Source: Myrica gale (lineage: Eukaryota > Streptophyta > Magnoliopsida > Fagales > Myricaceae). From it: a DNA stretch of 64,000 bases. Positions within the stretch are counted from its first letter, which is position 1; every line of letters starts with the position of its first letter. The stretch lies in assembly GCA_963930655.1 (NCBI GenBank), contig OZ005606.1, positions 19,942,001-20,006,000 on the forward strand, read 5' to 3'. Below are positions 47,680-59,859 of this stretch, piece after piece. The notes beneath the pieces are model-generated. The model was not told the origin of the DNA and did not search any database. It worked only from the letters and a program-made list of their open reading frames with translations. A program made the translations under genes and the position numbers.

Positions 47680-48869
47680 TGTGAGTCCAACGATTAAAGC
47701 AACCGAAGCGGTGGGTGAATTGGTTTTCTAAACTTTTCGCTTTTAACCCCCAAAGCCATGTTTGCAAAGTAAAGCCTAAAATCCTCCTACATCCACCCCT
47801 CAAGCTCCTTCACTGAGCCTTGAGATTTTCTACTATCTTCCAATAGCATACAATCTTGCTTCCGGGTGCTGGAAGGTCATACAAGTGTTTTCCCGGGCTC
47901 AACACTCAAACTCAACCAAGTGATTTTTAGGGGCACACCACTCACAACCCACCCATGCTTGAGATATACCCTCTCAAAGCTTCTTCTTTAGTGAACAACC
48001 TCAGTATATGAATCATCTCTCTTGGTATAAAGATTAAAAGATCAAACTCTCTAAAAGACTGATATGAAAGTAGAAAACTCTATCTTTTTATTCACACAAA
48101 GACAAGAATATGAAAGTGTGTTTTGTGTGAATGATATGAGAAATATGGAATATGAAGGTTTGAAATATTTCTCAAGTAGTAGAAATGATATGTGACTGTT
48201 GTGTATTAATTTTGGACGTTATGGATGTGTATTTATAGGCCACATATGAAAACTAGTTGTTTATAGCTGTTGGGAGTCGTCTGTTAAAACGAGTCGGTCG
48301 ACCGCTAAATGAACCGGTAGACCGCTTCAAATTACCGTTTCCCAACGGTAATATTCTCAAAAGCTCAACGGCTCTATTTTAAAATCAACCGGTCGACCGC
48401 TATACCAAGTGATCGAAGACTGGTCGATCGCTTCACCAGCTGGTCGACCGCTTCAACTTCAGCACATAGTCTGATTATTTTAAAACCATGCTTTTGACCA
48501 CTTTTAAACACTCAATTTTAAAAGCCTTACTTTCCATAAGTATATGAAAGGTTTGAGAGTTTGATTGGAGTGTTTTGAAACCTTTAAAAACATTTTACTC
48601 TTTCAAACAAAAGGTAAAACGGTTTATGCACATTTTGAAAGATATGTAAGTGTGATTCATAATCCTTGTCAAAAGTGAAACAAAGGGTTATAAAGATTAT
48701 ACTCTAAGATCTTGAATCTTCATTTTTGAGCTCCTTGTATCTTCTTGATCTTCTTTCTTCAAGACTTCGGTTCTTTTCATCAAATCGTCTGTGTTTGAAG
48801 ATGTCTGTTTTATAAACTTGATTCATTTATTGAAATCATCAAAATCTCGATTGTGCACAAAAGCCAACA
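47680..48869 (+). mobile_element. Solo LTR, 1.2 kb, same family as 16,691-17,943
   Basis: Starts TGTGAGTCCAACG and ends AAAGCCAACA. The flanks are acgag (47,675-47,679) and acgtg (48,870-48,874), a target duplication with one change. Shared landmarks with the other copy are the Ctcaagctccttcactgagcc block, the gtttatgcac block and several ggtcgaccgctt motifs (more of them here, about 48,290-48,450). No coding region. Confidence 0.82.
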
Positions 48870-49149
48870 ACGTGCACAAGGTGAATGAAACTGTCTTGAC
48901 AGTTGCTTATAATGTCCAAACGCCAACATAAAGATGGACGGTTATCCAAGCATGTGCATGTATCATTAAACAATAACCGTTCGAACGTGTTTTTGGCAAA
49001 TAATATAAATAAAAGATACACAATACTCATAATATAGTAAAATATCTACAAATATCCAATTGTCGTTAAAAGTAAATAAAATTCATAATCGATAAGTACT
49101 GATAAAGTTGTGAAAATACAAACATCTACCCAAATTTTCGTTTAGGTGT

Positions 49150-49470
49150 CGTACTGGATTGCAGTTGTCTGATCTGCTCCATCTTCTGCTCATGAATCTA
49201 TTGTTCCATTAGTTGCATCCTCCGTTCTTGTTGTTTGACTAGGTTCTTTTGCTGTTCCTGAATCATTTTCGGATGCTTTTCGTCTTTCTTTCATTACTGC
49301 TCTGCCATCATTTGCATCATCTCTTCATCTTTCTTCCGTTGCAGCTCCTCCATCATCTGCTGATGCTCTCGCATCGTCTGCTCCATCGTCTGCTGAGCCA
49401 AAGTGCATAACTTCGCAATGCCCTAAACAGTCTGTTGCATTTAATGCAATAGCTTTATGACATCTGATAA
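49150..49470 (-). pseudogene. CACTA-associated coiled-coil protein tail, decayed
   Basis: The minus strand encodes a stretch rich in Gln, Met and Glu (TMEQTMREHQQMMEELQRK, then DEEMMQMMAE). This resembles the C-terminal coiled coil of the second protein of plant CACTA elements (TNPA/Transposase_24 type). Stops interrupt it. Its position inside the CACTA fragment fits. Confidence 0.5.
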
Positions 49471-49761
49471 CTCGGAGATTTGCACGCCATATTGGACAGT
49501 TGTTACGAAATATGATTTCTATTTCTTCGTCATTATTTTGTAGCTTCTCTTTTATTGGTTTATTTTTGGCAAAAATGCACTTTTGATCGAGTTGTAGTCA
49601 TATAATTTAATTTTGATTGAGATACTTTGTTTCACGCCAGGCAACCTATAAAAGGAACTCTTATAAAAATAAAAGTTAATTTCATTAATCACTGGAAATG
49701 AAATAAAGCATCCAGACCAGGCCACTGCCTCAACTTGTATTCATAAAGGTGTTTGAACACC

Positions 49762-50445
49762 CTATTTACATAACATGTTTTGCAAAGGCTTATTTTTTGG
49801 CTTTTCCTGTGCGGTCCGCCATGAAGGGTGGGTTGTAGCCACCTGGTCAGCGAGGTAGTCATCCAAGTGGAAGATCTTCCCTTCGCATCCGACGTGGCGT
49901 GTCAGCCAACCTTCCAACTTTCTCGTCAGCGTTCTCATTCCTTTGATCCCGAGCTGCATTTTCAGGCTCTAGATCATCTCGCTAGCTTACTGATGGAACA
50001 TTTCTTCTACCGCTGCATGGTAGAGGATTGCTAGGAATTAGCGGGCTAATTTATACCCTTCTGAAGGAGCTTTTTCATAGCATGTTGACGACTTCGAAGG
50101 TAGCCCTTTCTTCTACTTCGTGGGGTTTTCCACTTCTCGGCAGCGTTCTTTAACCAGATACGAGGTATCGGTTGGCTGCCAAGGGGCTGAGTAGTCTTTG
50201 AGATTTATCCTTTTGCAGGATAAATTATTCGAAGCTGCATGATAAAACTCTTTGGATACCAGTTTAAACCTTTTCCATTCCTCAACACTTTGTTTCGTTG
50301 TGTAGCTTAGAATGATAGTGAGGACATCGAGAGGAAGGTAAGGAAGTTGATGGACTTCACCCATTTTTATTGAAGTTGCTTTCTGCTCGTTTTTGCTATC
50401 TTGGATGGGTATTTTTCCTTTTATAGACGTTGCCGATGTGTTCAT
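49762..50445 (-). pseudogene. F-box protein gene, decayed
   Basis: The minus-strand frame at 50,445-50,113 opens MNTSATSIKGK and contains an F-box-like core: LPYLPLDVLTIILSYTT, followed by WKRFKLVSKEFYHAASN. This type occurs in plant F-box proteins of the At2g35280 kind. After CREVENPTK a TAG stops the frame. The same frame then continues with further stops to about 49,762, where KIFHLDDYLADQ and WRTAQEK are still protein-like. Intact relatives are about 160-330 residues long, so this is a truncated or dead copy of a substrate-receptor subunit of SCF ubiquitin ligases. It could alternatively be a short expressed F-box peptide of 110 residues. Confidence 0.55.
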
Positions 50446-52560
50446 CCGATCGTTGATTTATCCTTTCTGCTCTTTTTTTGCTATCCTTGAATTTCTATAT
50501 GTAATTGCTCTGGAATCACCTCCCTTTTTCATTTATGATCTTCTCCTTTTATAGTGTTTCCTCCATGTCCTCATATTTCCTTTACTCTTGGTGGTCACCA
50601 TAAACCTTTTGGATCATGGAGTCGCCACACGTTATAAGTTATTTTATAACCGTCCATGACACATGTCATGGTTTTTCTTCTGGGCTTAATATGACATAGG
50701 CCTAATTGTTGTTATTGGGTTTTGGTGCGAGTGTGATCATGTCTATCCAATCCAAATTGATTTGGGTTGGATTGATTCAATTTCGGTATCATCAAAACCA
50801 AAACACTAAGTAGGAATGGGTCCCTCTATTCTTGAAATAAAATACAAAAAGAAGAAAGAATATGAGGACCTTGTCTATAACCTGTATAAACTATTATGGG
50901 CACCGAATAAACAACAAAACCAGCAATAAAGGTGTGGCAACGTAAATTTTGCCTAACCTGTGTTTCTCCCAAACACTAGCTCGTAATTCCTTCTCTAATG
51001 GAAAAAATTTTCAAGCTCTTCAATTAGGGGTTCGGTGCTGGAAAGTTCTCGCAAAGGGAAGGAAATTTTGGGGATAAAGTGTTAGGGGTTCAGTAAAGTG
51101 ATACAAAACAGATGCGAGAAAGTTCTCCCAAACACCAGCTCCTAATTACGACGTCGTTCAACTTGCAGATATTTTCATTTTTTATATATAATTTTCAGTC
51201 TACGTGGCCCCATTTGATGACTGGGCAATGATTGTGCTGGCAATGGTGGGCCCAAGGGGACACGCGACCTAATTTGATTCGTGAATACATGACTTACACT
51301 TGCCACGTTACTAGGTCCAGTTACTTTTTTAATGGGGATTGATAGAAAGACATAGGTTTAACGAGAAGCTTACCGCAGGACTTAAAAACAACTTTTCTTA
51401 CCTCAGGAACTTATTTACAACATTCTCATATCACATGACTGCATGTGCATTTAAGCCTTGAATTTATTAATCTTTTTCTGCCTTTATTGATTAATCAACT
51501 CTTTCTTTATAGACTAGGAGGTTATAAAAATAAGGAAATCAAATAACATGATAAACAAACTTGTCTGAAACACCAACTAACAATCAACATGAAATCTGGA
51601 AATTTGAAATACGAAATTTAAATAAATTTTACTAAAGTCTTGAGTAAAATTGACAGAGAAATTCAGAACTGTAGCTGTTAAGATCCATCACTCATCCTCA
51701 ATTTATTGCACAAAGAAGCTAACTCCACGCAAAACTAGCGGCAACACAATCCAAAGAAGATTACAAAAAAATAATAATTAATAGATGTACTCTCTAGCTC
51801 ATTGAAGAAGACATGGAAAACAATTCTGAAAAGATCATCGATCCCGACAAAACATTCTTAAAATAGAAGATTATGCTCCATACTATGAAGATTCCAAAGA
51901 TTCATATACATATAAACTCAATTGGTCAACCAGAGATCTCGATGCCTGCATCACTTCACATCTTCCAGATGAATGAAGAAAAAACTGAACTAACTCTGTC
52001 GACACTGAAGAAAGGATTGAAGCACCCATGCCGACACTGAAAAAAAGGACTGAGGTAACCCTGCCGACATTTTCTAAATAAGAAGATTGAACTACATCTA
52101 CTTTTGGTGGCTTTTGAAGGACAGAAAAGAGCGCCTCGCTCACTTCTCTACAAATGAAGGCCTCTCAGAAGAGTAAGCAGGATACAATCGCCCAACAGCC
52201 TAAGCTCGTAGCTCCCTAACTCTCCCTAAAACCCTTACATCTCTCTGTTCTCGGATGTCCTTTCAATCTCCTCATATCTTGTTATTGTAATTCACTCATT
52301 CTCTCACTTCAGTAATATCTTCTCCATCTTTATATTAGTGTCTCAATCTTGTACCTACATTTTATTCAATCAATAATCAATACGATGATTTCTGCACTAT
52401 ATATTTGTACCGCCATCCCGACTAATTCTATCTACTTTTAATTTCAGTATATATATTTGTTTGACCCTCTAAAATACACATTCTGACTTGACACCGAATT
52501 TGAGAAATATTACCTTTACGCAGTATTTTCTAGTTTGCCATCATGCGTGACTTTATGCCT
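50446..52560. other. Intergenic DNA with small repeats, no clear gene
   Basis: A 26-base direct repeat (ttctcccaaacac.agctc) occurs near 50,964 and 51,122. A frame at 51,883-52,143 (-) contains threefold gccgacactgaa-type repeats and shows no domain. Around 52,260-52,400 a CT-rich, then AT-rich stretch (cttgttattgtaattc...attcaatcaataatcaat) looks like a retroelement leader or gene 3' end, but nothing is attached to it. I call no gene here. Confidence 0.3.
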
Positions 52561-54151
52561 ATAGGGGAGTTAACGCGTTGGGCCAACGCATTAACTAAGG
52601 CTGTACACCCGACCCGATCCGATGGGTCGAAAATTTTTATTTTTGACACCAGGCCCGTGTAAAAACGGAAGAGAAAAAAGTATTCCTACCCGAGCCGGAT
52701 GAAGGGGGAATTCCGGGTGAAAAATCGGGTCAGAAATCGGAATGGGCCGAAAAGCCCAAAATCGTTTTTTAAAGCTGATTTAATGACTATTTCATTCGCC
52801 CCAATTAATTTTAGCCCATTTTACCCAATTTTTATGGTGGTATGCCAATTGTCAACCCAATGTAAGGGCTATTTCATTCTGTCCAACTCACTTTTAGCTA
52901 TTTTATCTAATTTTTGTGTTAAAATGTGTATCAAAACGGCGTACTTTTGACACACACACACACATATATATATTACGGGTCGGGTCGGAACATTTCAAAA
53001 AATTCTTACCTATTCCGACACCCGATCCGGGATTTACGGAGAAATTTATATTGTTCAGCCACCCTACCCGAAAGTTCGGAAGGCTGACCCGATTTTGTTC
53101 AGTTCTATCGGAATGTCGATTCAAGTCGGTTTTGTCACTTCCGTGAACACCTATAGTGTTGGGTGCTTAAGCATCCTGACCACGTGCGCTTCGTTGGGGG
53201 CAGATCTCCCCATCCGATGCCTCATTTTTCAAATATTTATTTGTTTGATCTTTCTATTTTTCCAATCTTTTGTCTTCTTTACAATTTTTTTAAGATCTCA
53301 CACAAATTCTATTTAAAAAACTTTTAGGCGATACCATGTGAAATAACACAGGCACTGACTCAGGAGGCATTTTTTAAGCTGTTTTTCGAACAATAAACTA
53401 TTCCATCTAACTTGATTAGAGTTATGGTACGTAAATCGAAAGATATACAATTTTGTATTATATTTTAATATTTAATTAAATTAGAAAATCTTTACAATAA
53501 GTGTAGAAGCTCTTTGCTTTTGTTATTTTGTCTCCTTATAATTTGGAGGCACTAGATATTTATTTGCTTAATATGTGAATTTTGTATGTATCTCAAAAAA
53601 TTTAAATCATAAGAAGAGATAAAAATTTGTAATATTTAATTGAAATTAAGTGAACAAATTCAGATAACATGTGAGTCTGTAGCTTATCATAAAAATTTAA
53701 ATTTAGATAAATTTTATTATTTAAATTATATTTTTTAACTTAATTTATTTTAATAATAACATTAATTTTTAAAAAGGTATAATTTTAAAACTTTCACCAT
53801 TGTGAAATCCGGAAAAAAAGGTCAGATAAATGAAATAATGAAAATGATTAAAGGTTGATTAGAAAAAGAAAAAAGAAAATGATTGAAGGTTTCTAAAACA
53901 TTCTCGCACTCCTCTCTGATAGTGCAATCTGAGACCGGAACAGTCCACACTCTCGTTGCCCTTCCCGTGTTCACCTTAACATCTCAAAAACACTACCACG
54001 GAAGTTCGGAACCACCCTCGCAGGCTCACACACAACCTACCTTATAACTTTTGTTTTACCCGCGAAACCTAATCCGTCAAAATCTGAGAACGAAGTACAC
54101 ACAATCCCTGATTTTTTTCTGCCAAAATCTGAGTGTCTGAAACGGTGTCCA
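52561..54151. other. Intergenic DNA and promoter of the zinc-finger gene
   Basis: 52,590-53,110 contains repeated cgacccgatcc / cgggtcgggt pieces at both ends (gtacacccgacccgatccg near 52,603; cccgacacccgatccggg near 53,020), a type of dispersed plant repeat, with a (CA)n/(TA)n run at 52,952-52,975. 53,330-53,880 is very AT-rich and featureless. 53,920-54,151 is the likely promoter and leader of the downstream gene (ctctcgttgcccttcccg). Confidence 0.35.
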
Positions 54152-57100
54152 ATGCATAATCTCTTAGGAAGCAAGCATGGATTCCTCTATTCCTCCCTCA
54201 GGAACCGCTTCAAGGGCCTAATGATTCTCTCACCCATTTCACTTTGTCACACTACCGCTAAAACTCTAGGTGCAAAACGCAGTCTAGACTTCATTATAAA
54301 CGAAGTTGAAGAGATCCAGTCTTCAAGACCCATAAACCAAACATCCCAACCAGCGCATGAAACCGAAAGCTCCTCCTATCTGAGGCACCCCATGAAGGCG
54401 GAAAGAGCGACGGTCCAAATTTCGCACCCGTGGCCCGAGTGGGTGGACTTGATGGAATGCTTGTTGAAGGGAGGATACATTGAAGGCAATGGAGACCCGT
54501 TTCGAAACGGAGAAGTGGGTGCCAAGGCATGGAACCATATCCGGACCGCGTGCCTTAATTTTGCACGGGACCGGTATGACCTTATAAGGTGATGACGGAT
54601 TAATTTGGGGCTACGATTTAAGTTCGTTTAATTTGTGGTTTTGTTAATGTATTTTCGTTTGGATTTACTTTGTCTGTGGTTGGGAAATAAAGCTTTGGCT
54701 TTGAAATTTGTTTGGCCAATGCTTTCGCTCGAGAATATACCAAATCCTGTTCTTTAAACTGTCCATCTGTGCGTGCAACCTGTTTGATTTTGGAGTTGTA
54801 TGAGATACATGGTATTTATGTTATGCTATGCAAGCATCTTTTATGGAGAGAGTTATGGTATAGATTGCGAGAACTCACTAGAGCATCTTGTTGTTATGAT
54901 GTGGCAGCAAGGTTTCGATCTTCTGTCGCCCTTTTCTTTTTTCATATTTTGACCTCTTAAGGAACTAGAGCCATAAAATTCAATGCTTTCAGAAGTCAGC
55001 GTGTTTCATCAAAGTTGATCACATTAGTCATTCTTTTGAACTTATTTTTGTTAAGAAGTGTTAAATCATGTGTGTGTCGCACTCTACCTTAATGGGTAGG
55101 CCCAATATATGAAATATTTAGTTGAAATATGATTTTTAGTGTGGAGTCAGACTTCGAACTCAGAACTTTATCTCTGATAACATGTTAGATCAACAACTAT
55201 CCCAATAGTTTAAGTCGATAGAAAGATGTGAAATTAATCAGGTAATTTATGTTTCTATCAGAAGGGGTGTAAGAACTTAGTTTCCAAAGCTTATTGGGAG
55301 TCTTGAACTGCTATTGAGTGATTGTCTAAATGATTCAGTTTTGTTGTCGTCCATGTTATGGAGATGGAATGGATCCAAAAGGCCCTCTTTTCTCAAGTCT
55401 TGTGACTAATATAAACTGTGTTGGCTGACTTGAATAGCTAACAGGTGGTTGGAAAGTTTATTTCCAGTAGCAACATTATGATTGTTATGAATATAACATA
55501 ATCGCAAGATAGGGTTGTTCAGCATACCAAAGATAAGTATCTTTATTTGAGAAATAAAGGATGGGTATAGATTCTTTCTTTTGGCTGCCTTTTGTTGTAT
55601 GAGGAGTAATATTAAAGATAATGCTTAGTGGTTTCTTGGTTATATGAGGAGCAACAGTAAGGATGATGCTTAGTGGCTTCTATTAGATATTATTCCATTG
55701 TAGCATTTCCCTTTATGCGTATTCCATGGTGTTTCTGTCCTTGTCATTAATGCGAGCAGTAGGTGAGAAAAACATTGTTAAATATTGATCTCAATTATAA
55801 TTGTAAAGGATTTTGAGGGAGAATCAGTGTCTGACAGATAAGGGATTTCTCATATTCATGGGTTTAATATGGATGTACATTGGGGTTCCATTTCCAAGTA
55901 TTTTGATATGCCAGCTCTATAATTAAAAGCCTTGTTATCTTGTTATAGGACCAGAATTCCTGCCTATAGTATCAACTCCTTAAAGCCCAGCCATTATTTA
56001 ACCGGACTTCCCTCATTTAAAGTAAGTAGAAATTGGAATTCAGAATTTTATGAACCTTATCAAGAAGAATTCTTTTGTATGGGACCATATTAAGGTGAAG
56101 TTTTACCCCCGCAGGGGAAGTTCTCACATGTTTAGTTGGCCTTGTATTGACCTGAATCCAAAACATATGTAAAAGTCACTTATCAACCAAAAAGAAACAG
56201 AATGCAAAAGTGAACCAACTATTTATTGGCTTTTCGGAGGTGGGATGTTCATAATGATTTCTACATGCTCTCCTTTCAGGTTCTTGTCAAGGAAAGATAT
56301 CCAGCTCATTGCCAGATGTGGATGCCCAAGCATAGACAGGAAAGTCGTCAACTCAGGGAAGCGTTTGAGGGCGCATGTCGGTATTGAAGAAGGAGAAGTA
56401 TGTCCTGATGTTTTCCAAATATTGACACCTCTTGATTGGCTGGAAAAAAATCAATTTTGTTTTCCTCCATAAAATCATTTGTTCCGCAATAGTTTGAATC
56501 CAACTTACGCTTCTCTGAGAAAGATACCCTAATCCACATCAAATATGAATGCAAATTTTAGTAGGTTTGCAGCACCTGCACTTTAAGGGGAGATTGTGAG
56601 AGGGCATATGTTAAGGCACGTCCAGTGCAAGGTGGGCGGACCGTGGATGTCATGCGTATCTTATTAATGTATGGGCTTGATCAAATTACTGGTCTAGTGG
56701 AGAACAAGCCATGTTTAAACAAAGTAGTTAAAGAATCAGTGAGAAGGCTGCTGAAAGAAATAGTAGAGTTCAGCCCCAAGAAACTCGAGTCTGAGCTCCC
56801 AAAGGCCACACCATTGAAAAGAGTTGTATCAGCACAAGACCATTCCATTGCACCCAAAAAAGGACACATAAATGTGCCAATGAAGCAAGGGGACTGGCTT
56901 TGTCCCAAGTAATCCGGCTGCTGGTTTTCTAGTGATTTAACGTATTGAATCTTGTGTTGTAGACTTGTTACAGCGTGTTAACCTTTATTCTTATTTTTCA
57001 TTCGTAGGTGCAACTTCCTTAATTTTGCCAAAAATATCAAGTGTTTGCGCTGTGATGGTTTATTCCAAGAAAGACTAAGGCAACTACGCGAGGATCAGGA

Positions 57101-57964
57101 TCACCTTCCATTAAAGAAAGGGGACTGGATATGCGACAAGTAATGGCTTTCAGGTCATTTAACTTTGTACCAGTGATGATCTCTTTTTTAATTGAGATTT
57201 CATATCCTCTACAGATGCAATTTCTTGAATTTTGCCAAGAATACGAGATGTTTGCAATGTAAAGAAAAGCCTCCAAAGCGGGAACTTAATCCAGGGGAGT
57301 GGGAATGTGACTCGTAAGTTATCTTCCTTATGCAGTATCTTTTTCGTTCTTTGTTTTCAGTGGTTTGGAATCATTCAACTCTGCTCTCTGAATTGTTTTA
57401 ACTCGGGTGAGGAATCTGTGATTTTAAAGGTGCAACTACATCAACTTCAGAAAAAATATGGCATGCTTGAAATGTGATTACAGACGACCAAAAACATCAA
57501 ATACTTCAGACCCCTCTGCTGATCCTCAACATGATAACGAAAGCTATGAAAAGAAGAGCGATGTAAGTTTTGTCAAAGTGAAGACTGAAACTAATGATCG
57601 TGCATCTGTTGGACAAAATAGAAAAATTCGAGAAACTGGTTCGAATATCTGGAGTTTTGTGGAGGATAGTGCAGGCTATGCTTGCTCAAGCTCATGGAAT
57701 GAAGATTCTGGATTTACGGATTTCCCCATTGCTGGGGGCAAGAGTGATTTGTCTCAAAACGCACAAAGGAGAGAAAGATGGAAGTTGCAGATGCTAGAGA
57801 GGAGCAAAAGCACCATAAGGGCAAGACCCAAAGCTGATAAATCTAGTTCTGTAGATCTCTTGAGAAGGTTGGATTTTCCAGAATCTCCAAACGACGAAGA
57901 AATGGATGAATGGTTCGGCCATGAAAAGACTGAAACGAAAAGGCATGTTCCGCAACCTGATTAA
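54152..57964 (+). CDS. RanBP2-type zinc-finger protein, OZ/VAR3 family, six exons
   Basis: Exons: 54152-54588, 56280-56397, 56565-56908, 57008-57139, 57215-57313, 57430-57964, all GT/AG; the protein is 554 residues. The N-terminus (MHNLLGSKHGFLYSSLRNRF) is basic, hydroxylated and almost free of acid residues, like a mitochondrial or plastid transit peptide. Residues about 110-260 hold the region shared by plant OZ/VAR3 proteins (PWPEWVDLMECLLKGGYI; RFLSRKDIQLIARCGCPSID; CERAYVKARPVQGGRTVDVMR). Three zinc fingers follow, each W-X-C-X2-C-X3-N-X6-C-X2-C: Cys298/301/312/315, Cys342/345/356/359 and Cys375/378/389/392. The tail is hydrophilic, ending in an acidic DEEMDEWFG. Family members act in organelles with RNA-editing complexes (OZ1/VAR3 in plastids). 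Which OZ paralogue this is, and which organelle, is not settled. All three fingers are split by a phase-2 intron in the codon before the second Cys. Intron 1 is 1.7 kb and contains an old dispersed repeat. Confidence 0.92.
55080..55250. repeat. Dispersed plant repeat in intron 1
   Basis: The piece gtggagtcagacttcgaact, then agaactttatctctgataaca and aatagtttaagtcgatagaaag, resembles 28,090-28,210 (gtggagttatgtctcgaactt; agctatgatatcatgt; aaaagtttagctgat). The shared order of three motifs indicates one repeat family; its class is not clear to me. Confidence 0.45.
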
Positions 57965-58340
57965 TTGCATTAGTGGTTGAAGATAAGAGCATTGCCATCA
58001 GAAGCACGTGTTTGCGCAAGGGATTCCAGATTATGATACATTAGTTCATTGTTTCTGAGGTAGAGCAGCTTATTCACCAAGGGAAATTAGCCTGCCGAAA
58101 GATGTTCCCTGGAAAATCAAAGGGTCCCGAATTCTTTTCTTTCCACTCTTAGTGGCTCCGTATGATCTATCTAATTGTAATGTCTGCATCCTGACTGGGC
58201 GGAATAATGAGCTCCCAAGTTGCACCACATTCCTTTATTCATGGCTCGTAAGCACGAGAAAATATTCAGTGATGAATTCAACCCACAGAGGTCACATGGC
58301 ATTTACATCGTATTTACGTGCATGATGTTTACAGAGTGTT

Positions 58341-59749
58341 TCATAGCTTATAGTAATTTGTCAAGGATTTGCCATCCAACTCCTTCAAGAACCTTGTCAT
58401 GAAGTCTGTTAATGTGAACTGCCGGTAACGAGCTGGTTTCTCAGGTGATATCAGCTCTGGCAGGGGTCCATAAAGGTCATCTCTATTTCCTGGGTTCAAG
58501 AAAACAGAAATCGACACTCTTGGTTCATGGGAAGCGTTGGCCAACACTCTATGCTCTGCACTCTTGAATTCTTCATTGGATATAACCTGAAAGAAATGGA
58601 GGTACGCTTAGCAGCTCATGATTTATAAGGTTTGCTGGTGAAATAAAAATTGCTTCTTGCAAGAGTAGAGCTGTTTTTTACCTGAAGCAAATCTTCAACG
58701 TTAATAACAAGAGCTCCGGGGATAGGTTTAACATCCACCCAAACCCCATCAGTCTTAAACTGCAACCCACCAACATGGTCCTGCTGCTGAACCGTTAAAA
58801 CTCCAGGGTCCGTGTGATATGCAAGCCCAACCGTCAGATCAGGCTGCGGACAGTGCCGGTAGTAGTGCCCCACCATCACTCTACCTTCCGAGCATGTCAT
58901 TTGCTTCACCTCCCGGTGTCCACTCCCAACCCTTCACCAAGCAGGCCCATCAAAAGCGCCCCCAGCTGTTTGATCTTTTGGTCCCATTCAATCACCTCGT
59001 CTCTACATATCTCAGGGATTTCTGCAGGATCCGGCATCGTTGGACCTATTCTTATCTGGATAGTGTCCCTGGTGCAATTATCACAAGTTCCGAATCATAT
59101 GGGTCTATGGATTTCGAATCAATATGTGATTGGATTAGTGGGTAAGATTAGCTTGTGAATTGATTGAAACAAAACAATGGACTAATATATATTAAAAAAC
59201 TCAAAAGATACAAGGTATATATATAAACGAGGAGTTAGGACAATATGTGGGGAAAATAAGAGATAGGAGAATGATATTGCGGTACCTCCAACTGGCGGCT
59301 TCGGAATGAAACAAGTCCACGTTGGAGATGTAGGATACACCAATCCCTGTTTCTCCAAGATAGAACTACACCTTGGTATCCGTAGGTTGCTCGAAGAACC
59401 CCTTGATGGAAGCCATCGTACGGTTCAGAACTCCCAACGAGACAACGTGTTTGATAATCTGGAAGAATCCGGAGTTGGACGCGGCGCGTCTGATCTGGTC
59501 AACAATGAGAGAGCGGCGATGATTGGAGTTGACCCCGGAGAGGTCGATGGTTGGGATGAGGTCCGATGAGGGTCAAGTTTCGAAGCGAGGTTTGAGGTCG
59601 GAGAGGATCCCCGGCAGGTGAACGAAGAAGCGAGGGATTATGGTGATGTCGGCGTCGATGAGGCATTTGACTCCAATCTTGGCATCGTCGAACTGCTTCA
59701 CCTCTTTGGCTCTGTCATATTCTCCATCAGTGGTTGTCGTCGTAGCCAT
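58341..59749 (-). pseudogene. ACC-oxidase-homologue-type 2-oxoglutarate dioxygenase, recently broken
   Basis: Three exons on the minus strand (59749-59286, 59068-58682, 58586-58341) with intact splice borders. The product resembles plant '1-aminocyclopropane-1-carboxylate oxidase homolog' proteins: EYDRAKEVKQFDDAKIGVK and IPRFFVHLP at the start, then IPTIDLSGV, VGHYYRHCPQPDLT, HTDPGVLTVQQQDHVGGLQ, EHRVLA and RVSISVFLNPG. The iron ligands (His and Asp of HTD, His of EHRV) and the 2-oxoglutarate Arg (RVS) are all still there. Exon 1 has two in-frame stops (TGA at 59,573-59,575 and TAG at 59,366-59,368). Exon 2 has a one-base loss near 58,907 (after VDTGR). Everything else stays in frame, so the breakage is recent, or the assembly carries errors. 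The gene is convergent with the zinc-finger gene, 376 bases apart. Confidence 0.85.
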
Positions 59750-59859
59750 GGTCAATCCCTATCTCTTTTCTATTCCTTCTGCTTGCGAGCGATGTAGTAA
59801 ACTGGGAATTGGGAAGGCCGTGTGTTGGAGTGACTTATAAAACAAACTACATAGCAAGT

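Larger units (their letters stand above)
47362..49600. mobile_element. Second CACTA element fragment, hosting a solo LTR
   Basis: A canonical terminus cactacaagaaaaatgac begins at 47,362, followed by the expected self-complementary subterminal DNA (ttgtcacccaaag, ttttgggtgacaaa). The element is interrupted by a solo LTR (47,680-48,869). Beyond it are a GTTCGAAC motif (near 48,970) and a Gln/Met/Glu-rich coding remnant (49,150-49,470). The right terminus is not found, so the end at about 49,600 is approximate. Confidence 0.6.

Noticed and set aside
51883-52143. 86-codon frame with internal gccgacactgaa repeats
   Set aside because: Short, repeat-derived, with no domain; kept only as a note in the intergenic entry.
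54712-54960. 82-codon frame after exon 1 of the zinc-finger gene
   Set aside because: It lies inside intron 1, whose ends and reading phase join well to exon 2; no protein features.
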